From Streptomyces humicola (GTDB lineage: Bacteria > Actinomycetota > Actinomycetes > Streptomycetales > Streptomycetaceae): a stretch of 64,000 nucleotides of DNA. The stretch spans positions 1 through 64,000 of the forward strand of contig NZ_JANFNG010000022.1 in the NCBI RefSeq assembly GCF_024436035.1. The letters run 5' to 3'. The notes below the pieces were generated by a model, which did no database searches, was not told the DNA's origin, and saw only the letters and a list, made by a program, of their open reading frames with translations. The position numbers and the translations under genes are program-made. Shown one piece after another: positions 18,352 through 27,480 of the stretch (within the stretch, counting starts at the first letter, position 1; each line of letters starts with the position of its first letter).

Positions 18352-18461
18352 GGAGTCCTTCCGGCCGGTCGGGCTTCGACCCGACGATCATGGCATTTGG
18401 ACGCGTCAGGGTCTATGACCCGACAGGTAAGCGCCCCAGCCCGCGGCGCGGATCTATGAAG

Positions 18462-18745
18462 CTATGAGCCGCGGCGGCTTGACCCGGGAAGGCAAGAGAT
18501 CGGAACTTCGCCGAGCCGTCGGGCTTCCGCGGGGCGCCAAGCAGCCAGTACGGCGAGTTCACCCATCCCCTCGAAGCTCGGCCCCTCCCAATTCGACGGA
18601 GAGGCGACGACCTGGAGGTCCACCTCGGTTCCGAACCGGCGAGCGGCTTCAAACAGTCGCCGCAACAATTCCAGTGCTCGGGGGTCCAGTGCGCCGACGA
18701 ACGCGTACCACGTACGGGAGACCTGGTCGAAAGTCGCGATGGTTC
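18462..18745 (-). pseudogene. Uncharacterised protein, N-terminally truncated
   Basis: A continuous minus-strand frame (TWYAFVGALDPRALELLRRL, then DLQVVASPSNWEGPSFEGMG) has good codon bias but no start, and joins IS5 sequence at about 18750. It appears to be the C-terminal 90 residues of a soluble protein cut by the IS. No family recognised. Confidence 0.45.
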
Positions 18746-18752
18746 AAAGCAA

Positions 18753-19133
18753 TTATCCCTGTTCATCCCATGAGGCCGGATCTGCAGGAGCGGAAAGGAT
18801 GTCCTCGCTGAGGTGCATCTCGGCGGCGTCGTGGTGAGCGCGCGCGGTGGTGGAATTGATACTGACCAGCGACAGGTCCACCTCGCCCCGCTTCGCGGCT
18901 TCTGCGATGGCGCCCTCCAACAAGGCAGAAAACGCCTGCGTCACGCCACTGCCGAAAACGGTTGTGCACGGTCGACCAGGCACCGAACTCCTGCGGCATC
19001 TCCCGCCACTGTCCGCCGGTCTTGAACCGCCCAATCACGCCCTCGAACTGCTCCCGCAGCCGCCCGGGGTACGGACCTCGCCGATAGGCAGGTACGGCCC
19101 GATGAACTCCCACTCACCGTCTGTCAGTTGCAC
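18753..19133 (-). pseudogene. IS5-family transposase, N-terminal half, frameshifted
   Basis: From the GTG at 19133 (VQLTDGEWEFIGPYLPI) one frame runs through GVIGRFKTGGQWREMPQEFG to about 18925, then another carries SALLEGAIAEAAKRGEVDLS and the catalytic Asp region SINSTTARAHHDA. It stops near 18753 without the middle and C-terminal parts. The missing C-terminal motif of the same family occurs at 16387-16521 on the opposite strand. Confidence 0.7.
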
Positions 19134-19223
19134 TCGCGTCACACAAGAAGATCTATCCACCCCCGGGCACGCCGCGGGGCGAAATCTGGGACTGCCACCA
19201 TCCGCCATCGAGGCGAACTGGGT

Positions 19224-19511
19224 TCAGCCGAGACCACGATGCGCGGCCCACAACTCCCCGGCACGGCTGGAAGCTTCGGCGACCAGGGCCGCCAGTTCGG
19301 GTTTGTCTGGGACGGGGAACGAGACGTACGCGCCCCGACCACCACCGACTGGGCGGCCATAGGCCTTTACGGCGAGGTGACCGTCCGGGAGAAGCCGGAC
19401 GTTGAGTGTGGTCAGCGTGAACGCTTCACCGCGTCGAGTGCCAGTCCAGCGGAGCGCCTGCGGGATCGTGACATTGATCGCCAGAGCACTCACTTCCAGG
19501 TCGCTGTTCAT
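19224..19511 (-). CDS. Small uncharacterised protein
   Basis: 95 residues from an ATG at 19511. Acidic N-terminus, a central beta-rich segment (EAFTLTTLNVRLLPDGHLAV) and a helical C-terminus. No cysteine, no membrane segment. It reads as an intact soluble protein but no family was recognised, and the neighbours are IS remnants, so context gives no hint. Confidence 0.5.
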   Translation of the reverse strand: MNSDLEVSALAINVTIPQALRWTGTRRGEAFTLTTLNVRLLPDGHLAVKAYGRPVGGGRGAYVSFPVPDKPELAALVAEASSRAGELWAAHRGLG

Positions 19512-20076
19512 GGACGGATGATCTCACGCGAGTCGCCGCAGGCGGCCGCCACCCGCTTATGCAGCAGACAGTTTGATCACGACTCGATACGCGCCCTAGT
19601 GGTGGCCCAGTCGGTTCCCGGGCTACGCGGCGGAAACGTCTGCAGATAGGTATCGATCCGAAGGGCGGCCGCCACCTCGAAGCATTTCGCGTGGCTGGAC
19701 GGCTCCGTTGGTGTTGCGATCCTGGCGGCCGAGAATCGCAACGCCGCGCACGCCGCCCACATGCCCCGGGAGGATCGGCGTCCGGCCGTCGCCACGGTTG
19801 CACCTCTTCCGTAGCCGGCCTCCGTCGTCAGCCACTGCGGTGCCGCGGTGGGCGATGGAGGCGTCACGTAAGCCGGTGAGCGTGGCCGTCCGTCCTGGCC
19901 CCGACATACGGACGCGTTTCGAACAGGGGCTCAGGAAACGTCACGGCGTGACGTTTCCTCGTGGCCGTCAGGCAGATCGGGTCCTGTGCCCGCTCGGCCC
20001 GGCGTCCGCGCATGTGGACCGGCCACGCCGAGCCCAGCGAGCTTGGCGTGGCCCGGTTCGTGCTGCTTGGCCCCGT
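19512..20076. other. Stretch without a recognised gene
   Basis: Several short open frames on both strands. One minus-strand segment (about 19577-19740, AKCFEVAAALRIDTYLQTFP) could be the tail of a lost gene, but no start or family is visible. Ends at the IS1380-like terminus at 20077. Confidence 0.35.
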
Positions 20077-20505
20077 CTAGTCCCGTACTTCGCGGGTCGT
20101 TGATTCGTATGGTGTGACCGGTGTGGGGGTGTCCCCGGCCGGTGGTGTGGCGTTGGGTGGGGTGTGTCGATGACTTCCCGGTCCCCGCGGCCACGGTCTC
20201 AGCGTCAGCGCCTTGATGTGGTGGTGACATCCGTGGTGGAGAAGCGTCTGGGCGCTCTGCCTGTCGCTGCCGAGTTTCTGCGCCGGCTGGATGTGGCGGG
20301 GATCGTCGACGGGCTGTGCCTGGGCGGTGCGAGCGGACACCTGACGCACGGGCAGGTGATTGAGGCGCTGGTGGCCAATCGGCTGACCTCGCCCGCGCCG
20401 CTGGTGCGGGTTGGTGACTGGGCCCGTACCTGGGCGGTTGAGGAGGTCTTCGGTATCGAGCCGGTTCTGCTCAACGACGACCGTCTGGCCCGGGCCCTGG
20501 CCGGG
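20077..20505 (+). mobile_element. IS1380-family element, left end only
   Basis: The terminal sequence at 20077-20098 is followed by the N-terminal 110 codons of a transposase (ATG at 20170; LDVVVTSVVEKRLGALPVAA, then HLTHGQVIEALVANRLTSP), typical of IS1380 (DDE) transposases. Family similarity stops at LARAL near 20505, where unrelated DUF4097 sequence on the other strand begins. Confidence 0.75.
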
Positions 20506-20511
20506 GGCGGC

Positions 20512-20812
20512 GCCGACGGTGATGTCGCCGGACTGGGTGCTGAGCACGACCGTGCCGCCCATGGCCTCGGCGATGGTGATGTCGCCCTGTGCGGTGCTGA
20601 TCTCCGCGGCCCCGCCCAGCCGGCCGACCTCGATGTCGCCGGCGACCGCGGTGAGATGGATGCTCGCGGCCTCGTCCAGCTTGATCTGGCGGTACGCGCC
20701 TTCGAAAGCGACGTCGCCGAGGCGGCCGACGGTCCGGAGTTCGGCGCTGGCTGCCTTGGCCTCGACCCGGGAACCGGCGGGCAGCTTGACCGTCACCTCG
20801 ATGGATCTACTG
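20512..20812 (-). pseudogene. DUF4097 (adhesin-like beta-helix) fragment
   Basis: About 100 minus-strand codons show the repeating pattern of DUF4097 domains (VKLPAGSRVEAKAASAELRT, GRLGDVAFEG, GGAAEISTAQGDITI, TQSGDITVGAAPG). Both ends are cut: one at the IS1380 fragment, the other near 20812. Such proteins often sit beside membrane or antisigma genes; nothing of that remains here. Confidence 0.65.
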
Positions 20813-20986
20813 GTTCTTCGCCGCAGAACTCGCGGCCGGCACCGGCAGGCCATCGGCATCATCGACCTTCCGCTGTCCGACCCCGCCCCGCCCGGAGCGG
20901 AGTGGATCGAGGCCTACCGGCACAGGGCGCCCTGAACACGAAGGCTGGCATCTATCAACGCCGAGGCCGATTACGCGGGCCGATCG

Positions 20987-21760
20987 ATGCGGCCCCACCG
21001 GCTGGCCTCGCTGGTGGACCGGCTGGACAAGTCCCGGGCGACGGTGGCTCGGCTCGGCGCCACCATGCAGATCCGCATCAGCGACTCCTATCACCGGCTA
21101 CGGGTACGCGAACTGGAGCTCACCGCTGATTACCTGGCCAAGCAGGAAGAGGAGAAGGAACGCCGACGCGAGCTGCGCGAGCGCCAGCGTGAGGAAGAAA
21201 AGCTGCAACGCGAGGTCGAGCGCGAACGTGCCCGCCTGGCCAAGGAACAGGCCCATTACCGCGGCGCACTGCAGCGGTTGCGCGCTGCCTCAGAAGGCGG
21301 GGCAGTCGATGAGGCCGAGGTGGCGCAACTGGAACAGCAGCTTGCCGAGCACGATGCGGCGATGGCAGCGGTCGACGCACGCGAAGCCAACATCCGCGCG
21401 GGCTACGTATACGTCATCTCCAACATCGGCGCCTTCGGCGAAAGCATCGTCAAGATCGGCTTGACACGTCGACTCGAGCCCATGGACCGGGTCAATGAGC
21501 TGGGCGACGCCTCAGTGCCGTTCCGCTTCGATGTCCATGCCCTGATCTTCTCCGAAGACGCGGTAGGCCTGGAGCGCACCTTGCACCAGGAGTTCGACGA
21601 CCGACGGGTGAACCGGGTCAATCTGCGTCGGGAGTTCTTCTACGTCCGACCCGCCGAGGTCCGCGAGGCGCTCCAGCGCTTCGCCGGCCAGCACCTGCTG
21701 CAGTTCCGCGAGGAAGCCGAGGCACCCGAGTGGCGCGCATCCGGCGGACGCTTGCAATAA
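20987..21760 (+). CDS. DUF4041/GIY-YIG nuclease, SNIPE-like, N-terminally truncated
   Basis: 257 residues from the ATG at 20987; similarity to DUF4041 proteins begins slightly upstream (SINAEADYAG), just after an in-frame TGA, so the N-terminal part is missing. Residues 45-130 form a charged coiled coil (KQEEEKERRRELRERQ). Residues 139-235 form a Mug113/T5orf172-type GIY-YIG nuclease domain with GYVYVISN, VKIGLTRR and the downstream REFFYV motif. The architecture matches SNIPE-type anti-phage nucleases, which use an N-terminal membrane anchor; that part is not present. Flanking IS debris probably caused the loss. Confidence 0.7.
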   Translation: MRPHRLASLVDRLDKSRATVARLGATMQIRISDSYHRLRVRELELTADYLAKQEEEKERRRELRERQREEEKLQREVERERARLAKEQAHYRGALQRLRAASEGGAVDEAEVAQLEQQLAEHDAAMAAVDAREANIRAGYVYVISNIGAFGESIVKIGLTRRLEPMDRVNELGDASVPFRFDVHALIFSEDAVGLERTLHQEFDDRRVNRVNLRREFFYVRPAEVREALQRFAGQHLLQFREEAEAPEWRASGGRLQ

Positions 21761-22115
21761 CGCTACACGCGCTCAGGCCTCGCGGGTGCCCGAGATGATG
21801 TGCATGTTCACAACGAGGCACCGCCCGTTCAGCGTTCCGGAGCGGCGTGGGGTCAGGAGGCTGCGGCATCGCTGGGATCCAACTGCCGTGCGCCTGAGCA
21901 GCGTGATCGTGTATGGAGTGCTGGTGATCCAAGGAATCAGGCCTCGAAGCTGAGGCGTTGGTGGCGTTCACGCAGATCCGTCCGCTCGCCCTTTGCGAAG
22001 TACTGGTCCGCCCGGAACGAGTCTGTTCAGGTGCATGATCGGCGGTTGGGCGCGATCGGCCCAGGGGGTGAGGAGGGCGGCCTGGCAGCATGGTGTCCCG
22101 TGCTGTTGCGCCTGG
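21761..22115. other. Intergenic region, nothing recognised
   Basis: 355 bases between the SNIPE-like gene and the convergent MOSC fusion gene. No clear open frame with coding bias and no strong hairpin. Confidence 0.45.
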
Positions 22116-23891
22116 TCACAGGTCGAGGACCAGGTCTGCCGGTGGCTGCGAGCAGCAGATGAGGGCGTTGCCTTCTGCCGGTGCGTCGACCGGCTCTGGC
22201 GAGTAGTCGACGCGGCCCGACAGTACGGGGGTCTCGCAGGTGTGGCAGACGCCGGTACGGCAGGACCACCGTGTGGGTACGTCGCACGCTTCAGCGAGTT
22301 CGAGCAGTGTCCCGTAGCTGGGATGCCACGGCACGGCGAGGCCGCTGCGGGCGAATGAGACGGTGGGGCCGGGCTCCTGGCCGGGAGGGTGAGCGGGCTG
22401 GTGGGGGACTTTGCCGGATTGCGGCACCATGCCCGGCGTGATGGGCGACAGTGCGCCGAAGGTCTCGGTGTGGATGTGGTTGGGCGCGAGCCCGCGGGCT
22501 GCGAGGGCGCTGGTCATGTCCTGCATGAACGCGGTCGGTCCGCATATGTAGGCGTCCGCGTCCTGCGGGGGATCCAGGTCGCGTATTTTCTGGGCGGAGA
22601 GCCTCCCGGCCATTGTGTAATCGATGCCTATCCGGTCGCTGTCGCGCGGACGGCTGTATGCAATGTGGGTGCGGCTGTTGGGCAGACGTGCCAGCAGGTT
22701 GCGCGTCTCGTCAGCGAAAGGATGGTTGCGGCCGTCCCGTGCCGCGTGCAGCCACCACACGGGGCGTCGGGGGCGTGCGTCGGCAAGTGCGTGCAGCATG
22801 GCCAGGACGGGAGTCGCGCCGATGCCGGCTGACAGCAGTAGGACAGGTGTATCACCGTCGGTGAGGGTGAATGTTCCTCGCGGCGCAGCCACTTCGAGGA
22901 GGTCGTCCACCTTCAGATGCTGGCGCATGTAGGTGCTCGCGGCGCCGCGCGGCTCCTGCTTGACGCTGATCCGGTAGGCCGCGGCGCCTGGCCGGCCGGA
23001 CAGCGAGTAGCTGCGGATCAAGGGCGGGCTGTCGGTGTCCGGCCGCAGCCGCACCGTGAGGAATTGGCCGGGCAGTCCCGCCGGAAGCGGTCGGCCGTCG
23101 GTTGAGGTCATGGTCAGGGAGAAGACGCTGCTGGTTTCTGCGTCGATGCGGGCTACTTTCAGCCAACGGAATCCGGGCCAGGCCGGCGGCGGGCTGACGG
23201 CGGCCGAGGTGAGGCCGGCGTTGCCGGCAGTCGCGCCCGGTTGGCGGTCCTCCTCTTCGAGGAGGGACTGCATGGAGGCCTTCCAGCCCGGGCTCAGCGC
23301 GGGGATGCGCAGGGCACGCTCGACTTGGCTTCGCTCGTGGCCCGGCAGATAGAGAAGGGCATCGATCTCCGTGACGGTCATCTCTTCGGGGCCTGAAGCG
23401 ATCTTGGCGATCTCGTCGCCGGCCTCGACCTGGCCTTCGGTGAGTACGCGCAGATAGAAGCCCGGACGGTGGTGGGAGACGAGCAAAGCGGCCATTTGCG
23501 GCTCGTCCATCCGCAGCCCTACCCGGTAGCAGGTCACGCGGGGTTGGGTGACCTCGAAGACCGCGCTTCCGATGCGGTAGCGGTCGCCGATGCACACCTC
23601 GTTGTCGGGCAGTCCGTCGACCGTGAAGTTCTCGCCGAACTGGCCGAGCGTGAAGTCGTTTCGATTCAGCTGTTCCTGCCAGTAGCGATACGAGTCGATC
23701 TGGTAGACCAGCACGGCGCGCTGCTCACCGCCGTGTCCGGCGAGGTCGCCCTGGCCGTCGCCGTCCACATTGAGCCGCCGGACCGTGCGAGGCCCGGTGA
23801 CGGGCTGCTTCCAGATCCCAGTGTGTGTTGTCTTTCCGTGCCAAGGGACACCCTTGGGCAGGCCCACGTTCACGGAGATCAAAGTGGCCAC
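22116..23891 (-). CDS. MOSC domain / ferredoxin reductase / [2Fe-2S] fusion protein
   Basis: 591 residues from a GTG at 23891 with GGGAGA upstream. Domains in order: MOSC sulfur-carrier domain (about 1-210; GENFTVDGL, and PRVTCYRVGLR with the likely sulfur-binding Cys), an FAD/NAD(P) reductase module (about 235-480; RSYSLSG for FAD, LLSAGIGATPVLAML for NAD(P), ICGPTAFM), and a plant-type [2Fe-2S] domain (cysteines in WSCRTGVCHTC and LICCSQP). The order MOSC-FNR-Fd resembles YiiM-like proteins fused to their reductase and could reduce N-hydroxylated compounds using NAD(P)H. Cytosolic; apparently monocistronic. Confidence 0.88.
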   Translation of the reverse strand: MATLISVNVGLPKGVPWHGKTTHTGIWKQPVTGPRTVRRLNVDGDGQGDLAGHGGEQRAVLVYQIDSYRYWQEQLNRNDFTLGQFGENFTVDGLPDNEVCIGDRYRIGSAVFEVTQPRVTCYRVGLRMDEPQMAALLVSHHRPGFYLRVLTEGQVEAGDEIAKIASGPEEMTVTEIDALLYLPGHERSQVERALRIPALSPGWKASMQSLLEEEDRQPGATAGNAGLTSAAVSPPPAWPGFRWLKVARIDAETSSVFSLTMTSTDGRPLPAGLPGQFLTVRLRPDTDSPPLIRSYSLSGRPGAAAYRISVKQEPRGAASTYMRQHLKVDDLLEVAAPRGTFTLTDGDTPVLLLSAGIGATPVLAMLHALADARPRRPVWWLHAARDGRNHPFADETRNLLARLPNSRTHIAYSRPRDSDRIGIDYTMAGRLSAQKIRDLDPPQDADAYICGPTAFMQDMTSALAARGLAPNHIHTETFGALSPITPGMVPQSGKVPHQPAHPPGQEPGPTVSFARSGLAVPWHPSYGTLLELAEACDVPTRWSCRTGVCHTCETPVLSGRVDYSPEPVDAPAEGNALICCSQPPADLVLDL

Positions 23892-24257
23892 GTGCCCATC
23901 TCCCTCATCGGGCTGCGTCCCCACTCCTGCCACGCTAATACCGCGGACGTACCACGCAAACCGGTGTACGGGTGGTCCGGGCGGGGTGGCGGGGGAGGGG
24001 CAGCGCCTGTCGCCTCAGAAGTCTGGAGTGCAACCTGGATCTCCTCGGGCCCCGTGAGCGCGTCTTAATCCGTCGTGCTCAGGACCGGCCTACACGGCCT
24101 CGCAGTCCGTCGCCCATTGGAGCTTCCTCGAATAGGCGCGATCAGAGCGCGATACGGGCTCCAACAACCTGGTACGGCGGCATACGGGCACCGAGCTGAC
24201 GGCTACGGTGCGGCACGGCTGGCTACGGAGGGTCGCGACGCCACTGGGGATCAAGGG
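23892..24257. other. Intergenic region before the tRNA fragment
   Basis: No gene with coding bias. The tRNA 5' part expected for the 3' fragment that follows is not found here. Confidence 0.45.
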
Positions 24258-24288
24258 GGCGCAGGTTCAAGTCCTGTCGTCCCGACCA
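24258..24288 (+). repeat. tRNA 3' end without tRNA body (likely att site)
   Basis: The sequence reads as a T-arm (CAGG TTCAAGT CCTG) followed by the 3' acceptor strand TCGTCCCGA and CCA. No matching 5' acceptor strand (TCGGGAC) or D/anticodon arms lie upstream. Site-specific integrases of actinomycete elements use tRNA 3' ends as attachment sites and leave such copies on the far side of the element. Which tRNA it derives from was not determined. Confidence 0.6.
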
Positions 24289-24304
24289 GCGTTTTCGCAG
24301 GGCG

Positions 24305-24338
24305 AAGGCCATTTCCGTGAGTAACGGAGGCGGCCTTT
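24305..24338 (+). terminator. tRNA-type terminator hairpin
   Basis: AAGGCC (24305-24310) pairs with GGCCTTT (24332-24338), with an inner CCGT/ACGG stem. Located directly after the tRNA 3' end, as in complete tRNA genes, supporting its origin from one. Confidence 0.6.
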
Positions 24339-24351
24339 GTCGGTTTTGCGC

Positions 24352-25392
24352 TGACCACGCAGGCCGGCGACCTGGACCTGGCCATACCCAAGCTGCGCTC
24401 GGGCAGCTTCTTCCCCAGCCTGCTGGAGCGCCGCCGCATCGACCAGGCCCTGTTCGCCGTCATCATGGAGGCGTACGTCCACGGAGTGTCCACCCGCTCG
24501 GTCGACGAGTTGGTCAAGGCCCTTGGCGCGGACAGCGGGATCTCCAAGAGCGAGGTCTCGCGGATCTGCGCCGGTCTGGACACCCAGCTGACCGCTTTCC
24601 GCACCCGGCCCCTGGGCCATGTCCGGTTCCCCTACATGTACCTGGACGCGACGTACTGCAAGGCCAGGGTCGCGCACCAGATCGTCTCCCGGGCCGTGGT
24701 GATCGCCACCGGTATCACCGAGGACGGCGGCCGAGAGGTGCTAGGGGTGATGGTCGGCGACAGCGAGACCGAGGTGTTCTGGACCCAGTTCCTCCGCCAC
24801 CTGCGCGAACGTGGCCTGAACGGGGTCCGGCTCGTGCTCGGCGACCACCACTCGGGCCTGGTCAAGGCGATCCGCGAGGTGATGATCGGCGCCTCCTGCC
24901 AGCGTTGCCGGGTGCACTTCCTGCGCAGCGTCTTCGGCGTGATCCCGAAGGACGCCGCCGAGATGGTCGCCGCCACCATCCGCACCATCTTTGCCCAGCC
25001 TGACCAGGCCGCCTGTCCGCGGCCAGCTCGATACGGTCGCAGACATGCTCAGCGCGCAGTTCCCGCAGGTCAAGCAGATGCTCCTGGAAGCCAAAGACGA
25101 CCTGACGGCCTTCGCGGCCTTCCCGGAACGCCATTGGAAGAAGATCCAGTCCACAAATCCGCTGGAGCGGGTCGACCGAGAAATCAAGCGTCGCGTCGAC
25201 GTCGTCCAGGTCTTCCCCAACGACGACTCGCTGCTGCGGCTGGTCACCGCAGTGCTCTTCGAGATGCACGACGAGTGGATCGCATCCCCCCGCCGTTCGT
25301 CCCCGAGGGGAGCATGGACCAGATCTACCCCGCCGAGCTTCGCGAAAGTGCCCCCGGACTACCCAACACCACCAACACAACGGCCGATTGAT
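24352..25392 (+). pseudogene. IS256-family transposase, N-truncated with frameshifts
   Basis: Begins inside the family at TTQAGDLDLAIPKLRSG, runs through the first two Asp regions (YMYLDATYCK, LVLGDHHSG), shifts frame near 24995 (to VRGQLDTVADMLSAQFP, then FPERHWKKIQSTNPLER with the catalytic Glu), and shifts back near 25290 (PEGSMDQIYP) to a stop at 25390-25392. A start codon and about 80 N-terminal residues are missing. Inactive. Confidence 0.8.
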
Positions 25393-25519
25393 CGGCTACA
25401 CCACGACAGGGGACACCACCGGGGCTCGCTGATCACCTCCGCAGGCCCCCGCTCCTCATCGTCAGCGCGGCCAAGCCGTAGGACAGCCCAGGGGAACGCC
25501 GGTCTGCGCCGCGAGTCGG

Positions 25520-26389
25520 TCAGATGAGGGAGATGCCCGTGGCGATACTCGCGGTGCCGCCGACTCGGATCAGCGGACCTGCGGGACCGGGACGGGTCCT
25601 GGTGGCTATGGTGGCGATGGTGGAGGGTTGGCCGAGCGAGTCTCCCATGTCGACGTCGAGCGCGGAGAGGCCGTGGCCGGCGAGGTGTGCGGCCAGGCAG
25701 GCGGTGCTGTTGGCGTTGGCGATGTCTTCGGGGACACCGATCGAGGGGGCGAACATGCGGGCCGCGGCTCGTCCGTCAGGTGACGGCGTGCTGTAGACGT
25801 AGCAGCCCAGCAGTCCCAGCCGGTCGCACGCCGCGCGAAGGCGGGGCATGCTGGGCGCCAGATCTGCCAGGGCATGACGATCGGCGACTTGCACCAGCAT
25901 CCGTGGGCGTCCCACCGAGGCGATACGGCAACCTGCCGACGCTTCTGCGGGATCCATGCCCAAGGCGGCAAGGACCGGTTCGCTCTCGGCCGCGGCGGGG
26001 GTGCGTAGCCGGACGGGGCCGGGATCGAATACGGCTTCGTACCGGTTGTCGCCGCCGGTGGCCCGACCGAGGAAGGTCCGGCTCCCAGCGCGCAGTACTG
26101 CCTCGTACTCCCGCGCCTGGGCGCGTTCGGCGAGTACCGCCAGCGCGGCCACGGTGCCGTGACCGCAGGCGGGCAGTTCTCCGGCAGCGGTGAAGAAGCG
26201 CAGCGACGCAGCCGGACGGCCGGGCCCGTGTTCCTCGACCGAGGTGAACACGGCATGTGACGTGCCCGCCGCGACCGGGACCGTACGACGGTCGGCGGCA
26301 GTCAGCAGCGTCTCATCGACCACCGCGGTCGGGCTCCCGCCCCGCCCAGCACGCCGGCAGGCGTGGACGATCGTGACGTGGAGACTCAC
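25520..26389 (-). CDS. PhzF-family isomerase-like protein
   Basis: 289 residues from the GTG at 26389 (AGGAG seven bases upstream). PhzF-like two-lobed fold: GGSPTAVVDE near the N-terminus, AASLRFFTAAGELPACGHGT (the EPCGHA-like block), VGRPRMLVQVADRHALADLA in the second lobe, and ANANSTACLAAHLAGHG near the end. Members isomerise or epimerise small acids; the PhzF phenazine enzyme is the best known, but no phenazine genes are here. The usual GGNP is GGSP. Lies just downstream of the broken decarboxylase-like gene, probably once in the same operon. Confidence 0.8.
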   Translation of the reverse strand: MSLHVTIVHACRRAGRGGSPTAVVDETLLTAADRRTVPVAAGTSHAVFTSVEEHGPGRPAASLRFFTAAGELPACGHGTVAALAVLAERAQAREYEAVLRAGSRTFLGRATGGDNRYEAVFDPGPVRLRTPAAAESEPVLAALGMDPAEASAGCRIASVGRPRMLVQVADRHALADLAPSMPRLRAACDRLGLLGCYVYSTPSPDGRAAARMFAPSIGVPEDIANANSTACLAAHLAGHGLSALDVDMGDSLGQPSTIATIATRTRPGPAGPLIRVGGTASIATGISLI

Positions 26390-26445
26390 GGAATTGCTCC
26401 TGCATCGTGCCGGGATGGGGCTTCGGTCGGTGGTGGGTGAGATGG

Positions 26446-27017
26446 TCAGCGGGACGGAAACGGGGTCGCCCAGGATTCCTGGTCCAGGAGGAGCCCGTTG
26501 GCCAGGTAGCTGATGGTTCGTACCAGCCGGCCAGCACGAGAAACTCAAGGAGCTGGGCGTCCTCGTAGTGGTCGCGCAGGGCGTTCCAGGCAGGCTGAGA
26601 GAGCTGCGCGGTGTCGTGCAGCTCGTCGACTGCGTCGAGCAGTGCCGCATGGCGGGGCAGCCATCCGGCGTCCGCGGCACTGTTGGTTCCGGTGGTCGCC
26701 CGATGCTGTTGTGGGCTGAGTCCGACCTTCTGGGCAAAGGCCGCGGCGTGCACTCCCTATTCGTAGGCGCAGCCGGAGCGCGCGGTCACCCGGGCGATGA
26801 CGATCTCGCGGTCGATGGTGGGCAGGAGTCCGTGGCCCAGCAGCCCGGCGCCCAGGGGGAACGTCCGTGAGGTCAGCTCGGGGTTGCGGTGCAGCGTCCG
26901 GAACAGCGTGAGCGGCTCGTGGGTGACGCCGGGAGGCATCCAGCGGCGGAGTGCCTGACCAATGGGAGCAGGGTACGGCGGGTTGAGCGGTTCGATGCGC
27001 GGCATGCGACGCTCCAT
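26446..27017 (-). pseudogene. Carboxymuconolactone decarboxylase (AhpD-like) family, nonsense plus frameshift
   Basis: From 27017 or the nearby ATG (MPRIEPLNPPYPAPIG) the frame gives a CMD/AhpD-like protein with FRTLHRNPELTSRTFPLGAG. After SGCAYE an amber TAG stands where relatives have Trp (E-W-G-x-H), then the same frame continues with AAAFAQKVGLSP and LLDAVDELHDTAQLS. Near 26520 one missing base shifts the frame, after which RTISYLANGLLLDQESWATP completes the protein to 26446. Two independent lesions make it non-functional. Confidence 0.8.
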
Positions 27018-27040
27018 GGTGCTTCGATTTTCGCATCACT

Positions 27041-27470
27041 ATGATGCTTCGACAAGCGAAGCGCAACGAGCGGATATGGAAGCCAGAGCGCCTCGGCCGG
27101 GCGTGCCGGCGAGGATCCGAGACGGGCCGTCCGGTGATGGCCGCGCTCGACCTGCTCGGCAGGCGCTGGACGTTGCGCATCCTGTGGGAGCTGAGCCAAG
27201 CCCCGGCGGGCTTCCGCGAACTCCAGCGCCGCTGCGAGGGCATGTCCTCCAGCGTGCTCAAGCACCCGACTCGACGAGCTGGCCGACACCCGCCTGCTCA
27301 CCCTGCACCGTGACGGCTATCACCTCACCCCGCTTGGTGAGGGTCTCGTCGAGGCGCTTCGCCCGCTGAACGCCTGGAGCCGACGATGGGCGAACGAAAC
27401 CTCCACCGACACGGCAGGAGAACGTGTCTCTTCAAAGCGTAGGATGCGCAAGGCACAGTCACCGTACTGA
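27041..27470 (+). pseudogene. HxlR-family transcriptional regulator, frameshifted
   Basis: Divergent from the CMD gene, the usual arrangement for HxlR regulators and their targets. The winged-helix signature GRRWTLRILWELSQAPAGF is intact, followed by RELQRRCEGMSSSVLK. One extra C near 27264 throws the frame; in the next frame the protein goes on (TRLDELADTRLLTLHRDGYH, then ALRPLNAWSRRWANE) to 27470. The intact gene would encode about 140 residues. Regulator and target are thus both broken. Confidence 0.8.
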
Positions 27471-27480
27471 CGGGGGGTTC

